Positions 40,267-52,000 of a stretch of DNA of 64,000 nt are shown one piece after another (the stretch's first letter is position 1; the number at the start of each line of letters is the position of its first letter). The notes under the pieces were generated by a model that was given only the letters and a program-made list of their open reading frames with translations, did no database searches and was not told where the DNA came from. The position numbers and the translations under genes are program-made. Source of the stretch: Hybos culiciformis (lineage: Eukaryota; Arthropoda; Insecta; Diptera; Hybotidae); assembly GCA_964007475.1 (NCBI GenBank), contig OZ023273.1:2708538-2772537 (forward strand), written 5' to 3'.

Positions 40267-41898
40267 CTATTGACTACTGGGCTGAGTTCTTTTCACCGAA
40301 TTTTTTGGTAATTGAATATCAAAAAAATGTTTTCCAATACGTTTGAAAATACTATCAGGTAATACTCTGAAATGAAAAAAGAAATGAATTAAAATTAATA
40401 AAAAATCTTTAACTATAGTTATATATATTTTTAAAAATTTTACTAATAATTGCTATATTTTTTTGAAAAATTTTTCAAAAATTTCTCACAAATTTTCAAG
40501 TATACTTACTTTAAAAGAAATACAACGAATATTGACCAACTGGGTATAATTAATGTTCTTTTATTGTATACAATTCCATCAACAATTTGTTTGGCGACTT
40601 TTTTTGGTGACAACATAGTTATATGATTTAATACATTAAGTTTATACAATGTTGCAACTAAATCTTTATTTGTATTAATGAAATATGGGAATACTGTTAA
40701 AGTTTTAATATATTTATCTTCATCATTCATCATTAATTCGGTTTTTAAGCTTTCCATTAAACCGCGAATAGCATATTTTGTAGCCGAATAACCGGTGGCA
40801 ACTGGAACAGCAATTAAACCTTAAATTGTTTATAGATATTTTAAAATTCTCATTTTCTAATTTGTTTATAATTTAAAAATATTTGATTAAATTTTTTTTC
40901 TATTTTAATTTTACCTGAAAGTGAACTGATGGCGACAATGTGACCCCGTTTACGTTCTTTCATTCCATGCAAAAATTCTTTGATTGTCCAGAAATGTGAA
41001 TTTAAATTAATATTAATTAATGTCTTAACTTCATCTGGACTTGAATCCTCAAATGTTGATTGAATCGGAATAATACCGGCATTATTAATTAAAATGTCTA
41101 CTGGTCCAAGTTCATTTTCAATGTCATTTTTTAAGCTAACAATTTCTTCATGGTTCGCAACATCAACCTGTGTGTATGATAAGAAATTTAAAGGACGTAC
41201 CAAAGTCCAAAATTATTAAAAAAATTATAAAAAAAAAGCGGGAATTAGCACACGTTTTTTAAAATTCTGAAAATTTGATGAGTAAATTTTATTTTAGGAA
41301 ATTGGTAAGTATTTTTTTTTAGGTTAAATTCGGCACAAGTTTTTTAAATTCGAAAATTTCCATTCAGCAAGCCTTCATCAGAAAAATAAAAGTTCGATTA
41401 AAAAATAAATACACATGGTATAAATTCATTGATTAACCTAACTTTATTTTCAATTCCAATAATTATATTTATCAAAAAATAAAACTTACCTTAAAAGGAC
41501 GAGCATGGATTTTATAATCTGTTTTCAATGATTCCGTCACCTCATGTGCTTTATCGATATCAACATCAGCGATTGCGATTTTACATCCCTTTTTGGCTAA
41601 TTCAACAGCAATAGCTTTACCTAAACCGTTGGCACCTCCAGTAATCTGACAGAAGAAAATTAGAGAAAAAAAATTTTCATTAATTTTAGCATGTCGAATA
41701 TATTTTGGCGGCAAAAGTAGAGCTTTAATTAAAAAAAAAGGAAAAAGCACTTACCAATGCAACCTGACCGGAAATTTTCGCTGCTTTTAAACTCTTTAAA
41801 AATTGACAACAAAACACTAATTTAAAACTTTCTTGAATTGTAATTAAAACTAAACATACTGCAGTATAAATACAATTAGTTATGTTAACACCAAACAT
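40267..41898 (-). CDS. SDR16C-type short-chain dehydrogenase, downstream tandem copy
   Basis: A complete 320-residue oxidoreductase from exons 41898-41755, 41645-41490, 41167-40915, 40819-40510 and 40366-40267; phases at successive junctions are 0, 0, 1, 2. An N-terminal hydrophobic segment (about 6-35) should anchor it in the ER or lipid-droplet membrane. Cofactor motif TGGANGLG at 50-57; Asp at the end of strand 2 (IADVD) favours NAD+ over NADP+ by family rule. NNAG at 128-131; catalytic Ser about 182 (AISSLSG), Tyr195 and Lys199 (YSATK). The architecture matches epidermal retinol dehydrogenase 2 / 17-beta-HSD 11-13 relatives; the substrate (retinoid, steroid or other lipid alcohol) cannot be inferred. 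A poly(A) signal AATAAA lies about 120 bp past the stop (40147-40142). The third acceptor is AAG rather than CAG, but the frame requires it. Paralogue of the gene at 43225-46058. Confidence 0.93.
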
Positions 41899-43224
41899 TT
41901 TTTTTTTTAATTTTTCTATTTGACTACAGGTATAATTTTTTTTCTATGTTTCTAAGAAAATATTAAGAAATTAATTTGAATAAAAAAAAAAACCACTAAA
42001 AAATTAAAAATTTTAGTTTGATTAAAAAAAAAAATTAATAGCAGAACAATTTGCACAACTTTACTTAAATGCAAATTCTTAAAAACTGAATCCTCGTTTA
42101 AATTTTAAAGTCTAAAGTTAAATTTTTTTCCAATATTACAAATATTATAAATTATAACATTAAAACATTAAAAAGGCTCAATTAATAATTCTTTTATATA
42201 TTACCTTCTATTCTTTCCATAAATACAATTATTTTTTAATTTTTGTTCAAGTAGAAGAAAAAAAATTGATTTCGTTATACTGAAAAAAAAAGTTCAACAA
42301 AAATTGAATTTAAATTTTAGCTTTATACAATACTATATCCTTGCAAAAACTGGAAATTTATTTTGTTTTACAAACATTCAAAAAGAACTTGGATTAGCTG
42401 AACTTTTCAACTCCCTTAACATGCCTTTTTTTTTGTTTCTAAAACTATTATGAACTCTATCTGTATGACATTTCTAATTTGAAAGTTTAACTCAAATAGC
42501 TTGGCATTATAACAACTTTAAAGAAACTCTAATTCTCAATAATAAGTAGAGCATTTGAATAGAACTATAAAGCATTAAGATAGAACTATAAAGAATAGTG
42601 TATAATAGAATACTAACATTATAAATGTTTAATTTATAATGCTAGTTTCTGGAGAACTAAAAAAGCATTTCTTAAAATTTTTTTCAGTGTAAAATTTGAA
42701 AAGAAAAAAATAATTATATTAAAATACTTGACCGCACATCTTTACGTAAATTTTTTTTGTAAAGAAAATTTATTTAGTATTAGTTTGCCGCTCTATATTT
42801 TATTGTTTGTCAGAAACGGTTTAAACATCAGATTTTATTAATTGTTTTAATAATCAGCACATGTTAGTCTAAAATGAATATTTTTTTTTAAAAAGGTTAA
42901 CTTTTAAATAGTTTCCAAAGTTTTATCTGGTAAGTTAACTACTTAGCTAAAATTAAATTAAATTTTTCTATTAATTCTTTTTAGAGTTTTGCCAGTCTTG
43001 TAGAGTTTTAAGAGTTTGCCAGAAAGATCTTGTACATAATGTATAAATTAAAAAAAAATATTATTAATTTGTATATAATTTTATTTTATATCCATAAATA
43101 ATATCTAGTAATCGCTAATAATTATAGGCCTTGACCTCTAACAAAAATAAAACATTAAATGCAATTTAAAGCAAGTTTTATATAATAATTAGTACATATC
43201 CATATTTATTTTACAACTTTAACA
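41899..43224. other. Spacer between the two SDR genes
   Basis: About 1.3 kb, AT-rich, without a coding signal. It must hold the promoter of the downstream SDR copy and the 3' end of the upstream one (AATAAA at 43210-43205, 14 bases past its stop). A 14-bp motif ATAGAACTATAAAG occurs twice near 42558-42592. Confidence 0.6.
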
Positions 43225-46058
43225 TTATTTTGTTAATTTTATATTGAAGAAATTTTTTCCAAATCTTCTATAAACTCGATTGGGCAGGCAACTAAAAACA
43301 ATAAAGATTAATTAATTTTATATAAATTTCTTATTATTCTTTTAACTTACTTCATTAAAACTACAAACACAGGATACCAACTGGGAACAATAACATTTTT
43401 CTTATTTTTTAATAAACCCTTAATTACTTCAATTGCAACTGTTTCGGGATAATAGGGTGCATAGTGTTCAATCACACTGAAAACAAAATTAAAATATATA
43501 CTAGTAAAGTTATGTTGTTTTGATAATCGACGAATTTCGAATTACTTTAGAGTAGGAATCTATTAAAATTTTACCATTTGAGATACTATTGAGATATGAT
43601 GTTAGATTATACAAAAAAAAACAAAAAAAAAAAAACAAAATTTTTAAAAATGTTAATTAATTTTAAATTAAAATTAAAATCTTTATGCAAATTATTAAAT
43701 CTATTTGTGCAAATAAAAATAAATTAAATATAACAAAAACTTCATGAAAGAACATAAAATTCGATATTTGAATGAAATGAAATGAAACCATTTGCGACAT
43801 AAATTTGAATTCATTTAGTAATTGACTGAAAAAACTTACTCATTTTTTGTTATTGTTTCTGTTAATTGTTTATTAGTATACATAAAATATGGAAAGACAG
43901 TCATTAGCTTAATAAACTCATCATCACCACTCATAGCCAATTCAATTCCAATACTCTCCATGAAACCTTTAATCGCATATTTAGTCGCTGAATAACCTGA
44001 CGCTATCGGAAGTGCCATAAGACCTGAAAAAAAAAAAATCAAACAAATAATAGCTGGTTAAAAATGTTAAAAACTGAATCAGATATTAAATAAATATAAA
44101 TTAATTTTGTAATATTTTTGTTTTAGTGTTGTGTTAACCTGAAATAGATGATATTGCTATAATATGTCCTTTTTTCCTTTCTTTCATTCCTTTTAAAAAT
44201 GTTCTCAATGCCCAAATATGTGAAGTGAAATTGACGTCTAATAATTTTCTTATTTCGTCAGGACTTGCTTCATCGATTGTTGATTTCGTTGCTAAAATTC
44301 CTGCATTATTAACTAAAATGTCTACTGGCCCCAAATCATTCTCAATTCTATCTTTCAATTTCTCGATTTCCTCCAATATCGATACATCAACCTAAAAAAA
44401 TTAAAATCAGTTACATATAATTTGCATTGTTCAATAAATAATTCTTAATAAATGAAATAGATAAATAAAATTAACAAATAAAAAAAAAAATGTAATAATA
44501 CGAAAATGACTGAAATCTTATTTTATAGTAATATTATTGTTAGTTATGTACAAACCTCGTAAGCTTTTGCTTTGATTTTATAACAGTCAGTGAGCATTTG
44601 AGAAGTTTCATTTGCATTTTGAATATCTATATCTGCAATCGCGATATTGCACTTTAATTTAGCGAATTCAATAGCAAGTGCTTTACCAAAGCCATTTGCA
44701 CCACCAGTTATCTAAAGTTTCGACAAAAAAAAAAAACAAAATAAATATTAGCATTTTTTGCTTTATCACCTTCATTTGAGTAATTGGTCAATTATCTAGA
44801 AGCATGAATTTTGAATTATTTTATTCATATGTATATTAATTAATTATTATTATTATTATTTTGAAGTTAATACTTCTTTAGGCGCGTTGTGAGATTTTTG
44901 GTAGAGGGTAAAAATCTTGTTTCAATTTGAGTATCGATTCGAGTATTTAAAACGCGTGAGATTTTTTCTCAGAAAAATAAGAATAAAATAATCAAAATAC
45001 GACTCGAATTTGAAAAATGTACACAAAAAAATGAGTGCCATTAATAAAAACAAAATAATTTGGCGCGAAAAATTTAAATTCAAATTATCAATTTCAAGTG
45101 AGGATGGAAAGAAAATATTAAAAAATCATTTCTTGATCGACCGATAATAGTAGTGATCGTATCGTACATGCCTTATTCATGAATAGATTAGATACCTAGA
45201 TTAGATACCTAGGTACCTACCTATTAAAATATTTTTAAAATTCTTAACTTTGCAAAGATTTTTAAAGTCGTAAGTTGTCACTATTTGCACTACGAAGGTT
45301 ACCTAACCTCATTGAGGTTGGGAGCAGCTAGGTAGGTAAAATGCAAGAAACAAAATAAAATATTTTTATTATCTCGTAAGTGGTATGAAATCTAAAATTG
45401 CATTAAGCTGCACCCACCTAAAATTGAACATTCAAAAAAGAGCCTAGGCAGGCTGGATTTCAATTCGTGTATCTAGCACGTAACTTCATTTATTTCAATA
45501 TTTAACATTCATTATTTTTAATTCGATTTGAAATCAAAAATAAGGGTCCAATATTTTAACAAAAAAAAAAGAAAAGATTTGACATATAAAATGAAAAAAA
45601 AACACACGAAGCAGTCATAGGAACTGCCGAAAGAAATTAATACTTAAAAGCTTTAAACTATGAAATAACAATGACTACAAATGATAGGGCTGCTCAGTGC
45701 AAAATGTAAATTAAAATAAAAATCAGTCCATCAGTCTAAAAGCAGTCCATTATTTGTAGCCATTGTTATTTCATAGTTTAAAGCTTTTAACTATTAACTT
45801 CTTTCGGCAGTTCCTATGACTGCTTCGTGTGTTTTTTATTAAATAATAACATTAGTTGTAATTATTATTTTAAATAAATAATTGAATTTTTTTTACCAAA
45901 ACTGTTTGATTAGAATAATTTTCCTTTTCTCTTGTAATAAATAATTCTAATAAAAATTTTAAGAATTCATCAATTGAGATTACTATTAAAGACAAAAAAG
46001 CATATGCAATATTTTTGAAATATTTTAATTTAAAATTATTATGTTCTTTTAATTCCAT
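43225..46058 (-). CDS. SDR16C-type short-chain dehydrogenase, upstream tandem copy
   Basis: A complete 315-residue protein from six exons: 46058-45897, 44711-44556, 44391-44139, 44023-43840, 43476-43351 and 43291-43225. A hydrophobic N-terminus (about 14-41) gives the same membrane-anchored layout as its neighbour. Motifs: TGGANGFG at 56-63, IADID after strand 2 (NAD+ type), NNAG at 134-137, catalytic Ser about 188 (AISSISG), Tyr201 and Lys205 (YSATK). All catalytic residues are present, so it should be active. Exons 2 and 3 have exactly the lengths of those in the downstream copy (156 and 253 nt). Its exons 4 and 5 (184 + 126 nt) together equal the single 310-nt exon 4 there. Intron 1 (1,185 bp) contains a MITE and other inserted sequence. 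The C-terminus is shorter, ending FFNIKLTK. Confidence 0.93.
44870..45490. mobile_element. Transposon-like patch in SDR intron 1
   Basis: Sequence of unusual complexity for this window: GGCGCGTTGTGAG, a 13-bp tandem pair TAGATTAGATACC (45184-45209) running into TAGGTACCTACC, an AACCTCATTGAGGTT palindrome and TTTGGCGCGAAAAATTTAAA at 45059. It lies beside a clear MITE in an intron far longer than its counterpart in the paralogue (1,185 against 109 bp). I infer one or more old insertions; no termini are recognisable. Confidence 0.4.
45597..45837. mobile_element. MITE with 86-bp terminal inverted repeats
   Basis: The 241-bp element has arms 45597-45682 and 45752-45837, inverted copies differing at three of 86 positions. 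They begin AAAAAACACACGAAGCAGTC; the inner spacer is about 69 bp. Flanks are A/T-rich, so no target duplication can be picked and the superfamily is left open. It is inside intron 1 of the upstream SDR gene. The high arm identity suggests fairly recent origin, or single-strand folding that keeps the arms alike. Confidence 0.85.
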
Positions 46059-49000
46059 TTTTTCTTTTTTTTGTTTCCTTATCGCTTAACCTTTTTACAA
46101 AAAGCTCTATTCTACATGTACGATTATGAAATTAATTTATTTTTATTTATTTTATAAAAAAAAATATATATTTATTTTTAATATTGAACTTATCTTAGCT
46201 ATAAGAAATTTAATACTAAATATTTTATGATTTTATTTTCATTGAATTTTTTTTTTTTTTTTTAATCAAATACCTCAATTGCATATAAATTAAAAAAAAA
46301 AAAAAGCTTACTAAAAGTTGAATTATTTAAATTTAATAAGAAGATAATTATTATATAAAACATTTTTATTAACATTAGTCAGCGATTGTCAAAGTTTTTG
46401 AGTATATGCGACCCAAAAGATATAAAATTTTCAAAATTAATATTAAAAAATATATAATTTAAGGAACATGAAAACTACATTCACCGATCTTTAAGATTAT
46501 GATTATTTTTTAAATAGAGCACTTCGATTTTTCAGATTTTTGAAGATGTGGAAGTCTTATCAGAAAGAAACTGCGAAACCAGTTATGAAGCAGTATGTAA
46601 ACATTTTACAGCAGTATTATACAATAGGCTTAGAAACCCCAAAACAATATTTTATTATAATATACTAGTTTTTTTTGTAATTGAATATTTTAAATATAAG
46701 ATAAATATACGTTACATTTATAGATAATAGATATAATGTGTACAATTTGAAAATTTTATATAGATAAATTAAAATTTATAAAATTTACTCTATAAATTAG
46801 GTACCACATACACATTAGACAAGTATCAACTTTTTGTTAATGTTGTTTTAAAACATAAATTAATTTTTAAATCGGATTATGAAGAGACAGACTATTTTTG
46901 GCTACACATTATGCACAAACATGCGTAATTATCTATTAATAAAAAGTAACTTTTGAAATTTTTATGACAATAAAATATTTCTAATAAGTAGTATTGAATA
47001 TTGCAGTCAACCCTGAAACCGAACTGAAACAGGAATATATTGTATACATTAAAAATACATAATTTTTTTTATAAATATACTTAGGCAGATTGTTTTCTAT
47101 TTAAATTCCTCATACCGGCAGTTTTTATTTCTAAGCTTGTTTAAACTTCTAATAATATGACTTATAACTACATTATAATAATAAGTAATAACTGCGGTTC
47201 ATGGCTGATTTTATGCTGATTTTCTAATTTAATTGATCTAATTTCTATGGTAATTTCTAAACGTATTATATAATTTACGTTAGCAGAATAATATTATGTG
47301 AAATGTTTTTATTTTTATATATAAATGAACTGCGTTAACAAAGTTCAAACAATAATTGAAGTTATGTATGAAACAGTTTAATGCAATTATATATAACTAG
47401 CTAAAAGTTAATGATCGAAGTTGAATTCCTTGATGATCGTTGTTGTTTTTATTCAATTGAAAATGGAAAAGTTTTTGAATACATTAAACATTTTTAGAAT
47501 TAGGAGAATTACATTGATTTTGAAAATTTAAAATAATTTCCTTGACAAAAGTTTATTTATTTATCCAAAAAATTATATAAAATTCTAAAATAAGCATTAC
47601 AATAAATTTTAGTATTTTTAATTTCTATTTTTTATATTACATACGTAGATATAACAATGTATTTTTTTTAGCCCTTATTATGTTGATCTGTTTTTGGGGT
47701 TTTTGAGTAAAATAAATACTCAAGGGCTTAACTATGATAATAAAATTTAATAATTTATTATTGATGAAAATTATCGAAAACTGTTCATACCCATGTCTAA
47801 GAAAATTATGTTTTATTAAAATTATATACATAATGTTTTCAATATTATTGGTGGTCTATTGGATCACTGAAAATACAAAATAAATGGTAACCTTTTTTCT
47901 TTATAGCAAAACAAGGTATCCTTTAGATAAATCATACATTTTTTTTTTTATTTTGATTTTCACGAAGTAGACCTCTTAAGGTGAATGAATAATTTAATGT
48001 GAAAAAATATTTGGAATATATTCTACAGTTTAATGCACATCTTTTTTTATTACCGTGAATGAATTTTTGAAAAATTACAATAAATTTTTTTTTTGTTTTT
48101 TTTTTTTTTTTTGCAGAAATGTCTAGCATGATAAATTTTTAAGAGAAAAAGAATTATTAACTTTTGCAACTTTTTGATATTATTCATATTTAAATTCCTT
48201 CCATGGTTATTAATGATACATGGTTTATACATATGTTTTTGTCACCTGCGTGAATCTATTACAAATTGCATGAACTTATTTATTTTTTTTTTTGAGATTG
48301 AAATAATGGAAAAAAAAATAAATTGGAAAGGTACATTGATGATTTTCTTTGATGAAGTGAAAAATGCGCTAGCATAAGGAATAATGTGCCACATAAAATA
48401 CATTATATTAGTATTTCTGTGTTAGCACGAGAAATGAAATGAAATGATCATTGCAGAAATTATGATGAAAATTTAGATGCACTAGTTGTCCTGATTAACT
48501 CAAAATATTAAGAAAGTGGAAATATTTCATATCAAAGATTTTTTGTATAAATTTCATACAATGAATAACGATAAGCAAATGTAGCCTAAATCAGCTATTC
48601 TCATAAACGTTCTGTAATCAGAAAATTTAGAAAAAAAATATTTTCAAAATACCAAGATAGCCAATTTTGCTAAAATTCATTTAATAACCGCACATCTGCC
48701 TAAAGATATGTAACTAATATACATTGTACTGCACATAATATAAAATGAATATAAACATTTATATCAAATCATAGGATTCAATAATAAGTAAAAAAATTAT
48801 AAAATCAAAAAGAAATAAATTAAAATAATTAAAAAATTAACAAGCACTTAAAAAGCGAAATGATGAGAGCATAATTTTTATACCTTCTCAAAAAAAAATT
48901 CATAAATTTTTGTTTTGCATACAATTACTTTTTATGATTTTCTGCATTTAAGTAGTTGCGATTTAAAATGCAAATTTAGGATAAAACGTGAATTAAATCT

Positions 49001-52000
49001 TTAATCAAAAAAAAAAGAAAAAATATTAAGTCATAGTGTGAAATATTTACGAAAAAAAAAAAAAAATAAAAATAATTTAGTAAATTTAATAATATGAAAA
49101 TTGTTTTTTTTTTTTTTTTTTTTCATTTTAATTTCATAGAATAATAATGTTTAATTTTATATATATTTTATTTTTCCGTTCTCATATCGTTTTGGCGGTG
49201 CTTTGATCTCTTTCCATTTAATTTCTTAGTATGCAAAATTCAATTATACACTTGTAAATAATAAAAAATATAAAATTATAATCTTCTTTTCTTATTTATT
49301 CTTATTTTTTAAGAATTTTGAATATCAATTTTATTTAGGTATACCTAATGCATATGGTAGTGTTCCACTGTTGAAAGCTATAAAATATTAGAATAAGATT
49401 TTTAAAATCCAAATCTACAAAATTTAATTTTAACTAATTTTGACTTATTGAGTTTGCACGGCATAGTTTATCAAAGAAAATATCATCGACGTAAAGTTGG
49501 AATTGATCAATTTTATTTTGTACTAAGTAACAAAAAATTGCAAAATGCTTTCACATTTTTAATTATTTTATTAATTTATTAATCAAATGTATTTAAGAGA
49601 AAAAAACTGAATATAATATATTTAAAGATTAGAGTTTTCACTATTTTGACATCGAAATTGTGCCTTATTAGTAGTTATAAAACAGAGATTATACTGGATT
49701 GTATTATATAGATCTATGTATACTATTTATTATACATTTAATAATCTAAAAATGAAAGTCAAAATAATAAATATTATAACTTCAAATCAAAAAAATTATA
49801 TACTTTCATGCTATATAGTGAAACCGTAGCTTTATCAAATCAATTTTTCGTTGTGCTTTTAATAAAAATTATTTTATTAATATAATATCTTTAGTTTAAT
49901 TTTATTCACCTTTATATTGGTTCCTAATTTCATTGGGCAAAAAAAGAAAAACCCATAAAATGAAGAAATTGTTTTTAATTTTGTTTTTATTTTTCATTTA
50001 AGGCGGCTAATAATTCATTTAAAACATTTTCAAGAATATAATTAAATTTATGATTGTTTCGTTTTTTTTTTCTTCAATTTGTATTTAGTTGTTTCACTCT
50101 CCAGTGGTATTCCTTAACTTTTGTGAAAACTATATGCAGTTTGGCAATTTATATATATTTTTTTGATTTTTGGCTAAATTTTTGGCTAAGTATACACTAA
50201 AATTTATATAATAAATTGATTTTTGTAATGAATAATATTTAAATCTGTTTTTCTGTAAAATAAATTCTTATTTAACAGAAAAAAAAATATAATTCCACTA
50301 ACTAAAAGAGTTATATGCGTAAAATTCATAGGAAAAGTATAGTAAATAAAATAAAAAAATATATAAAAACTTGTAATTTACGCGCACTTTGCGGTGCAAT
50401 ATTAATTTATGACCATAATTTTAACTTTTGGTTTATTTATGGTCATAGAAAAAGAACATCATTACGACACACAAGATAATATATATACAAGAAGTTAAGA
50501 TGTTAAAGGATTAATTTTATAGTTCTATTATTTTTTTTAAGGCTAATAAATTAGATAAAAAAGAGAGAGAGAATTATTTAAAAAAAAAAAACTTTACATT
50601 TTTTTTTTTATTTCATATAATTTACAAAATTTATTATATGACCGGTACATGGAATGATGACGACAATGACGGTGTAGGTACAATAATATTGAATACTTAA
50701 AGTATAAAATTTAGCAAAAAATTTTACCATATTACTTGAATTCAAATTTTATTTCTTTATAGCAAATGCATTTATTTTCCTGCTATTAGCAAATTAGTTA
50801 TTTTTTCGCAAACTCATCTGACATTATTTTATATACTCCTTGTAACTGCTTAATTACTCTTTACCTGGGTACCTGAACTTGAAAATGCTAAAAAAGTTTT
50901 TTTTTATCCAGAAATCGATTAAAAAATTCTTATATTCCTACCGTTAATTCATAAAGTTTTTTATATGCCCGGTCTTAGAACTTTTATAAATATTATATAT
51001 ATTTGAATAACAACAATAAGCAAATTAAGTCATTATTCATGAAAAAAGAATTCTTCATAGAAAGGTTAGTTTAATTTTTTTTTTTAATGTTCTTCTCAGT
51101 TCAAAAAGAATAAATTAAAATTTAATGGTTTAGTGTATACTTATTAAGTTTTGTAGCTTTGTATCCAACATCAGGCTGTAATAATAATATTATTGAAGTT
51201 AGGAAATTGTCAATAGTGGTGGATTGCAATATAAATTCTTTATCCTAAAATCTTTAAAAAAGAAACCTTTGAATGTTAACAAATAATTCAATTAAAAAAA
51301 AAAAGATAAATAAATAAATTATAGGTATACCTTTTAGATTTACTTTTCAAACTTTTATTATATTAGTGATCATTTGCATATTAATGTGAAGGACTTAAAC
51401 TTCGTAAATTTGTTTAATGGAGGACGAAAAACAAATGTAGGTATCTTGAATAATTGTTGAAAAATTTAGATGTAACAATATGAGTATTTTTATACTTTAT
51501 TTATATTTTTTGAAACTATAGAAATCTAATGCCTAGAGAATTAAATAATTAAAGACAAATAAAAAAATGTATAACTTGACTTATAATCAGTTCTTATATT
51601 GTCATTAAAGACATGTTATTAATTAACACATAATTTTCCTCTTGTTTGATAATTACTTACATTATTGTTGATTGTTAATTATGTATATTTCGTTTATGTT
51701 TGCCCAGTTAATTTTCTAACATTATTTTCTTCATACTATATAAATATATATTTTTCATTATTGCAAAATGAAAACTTATGAAGAAAAGAAAAAAAACCAA
51801 CAAACATGTTAGCTTGCTTCTTCATTCTGTCTTTAAAAAAAATTTAATGGTATAGTGAAGTAAATCTAATTAAAATGTGTTAAATCGTACATTTTAGAAA
51901 TTTTAAATATTTTCCATTTATTTTATAGCTGCCATTTAAGGAAATCTTTTCATTAAAATCTCACTACAATATTTATTCTTAATTTTTATCTCATTATTGA

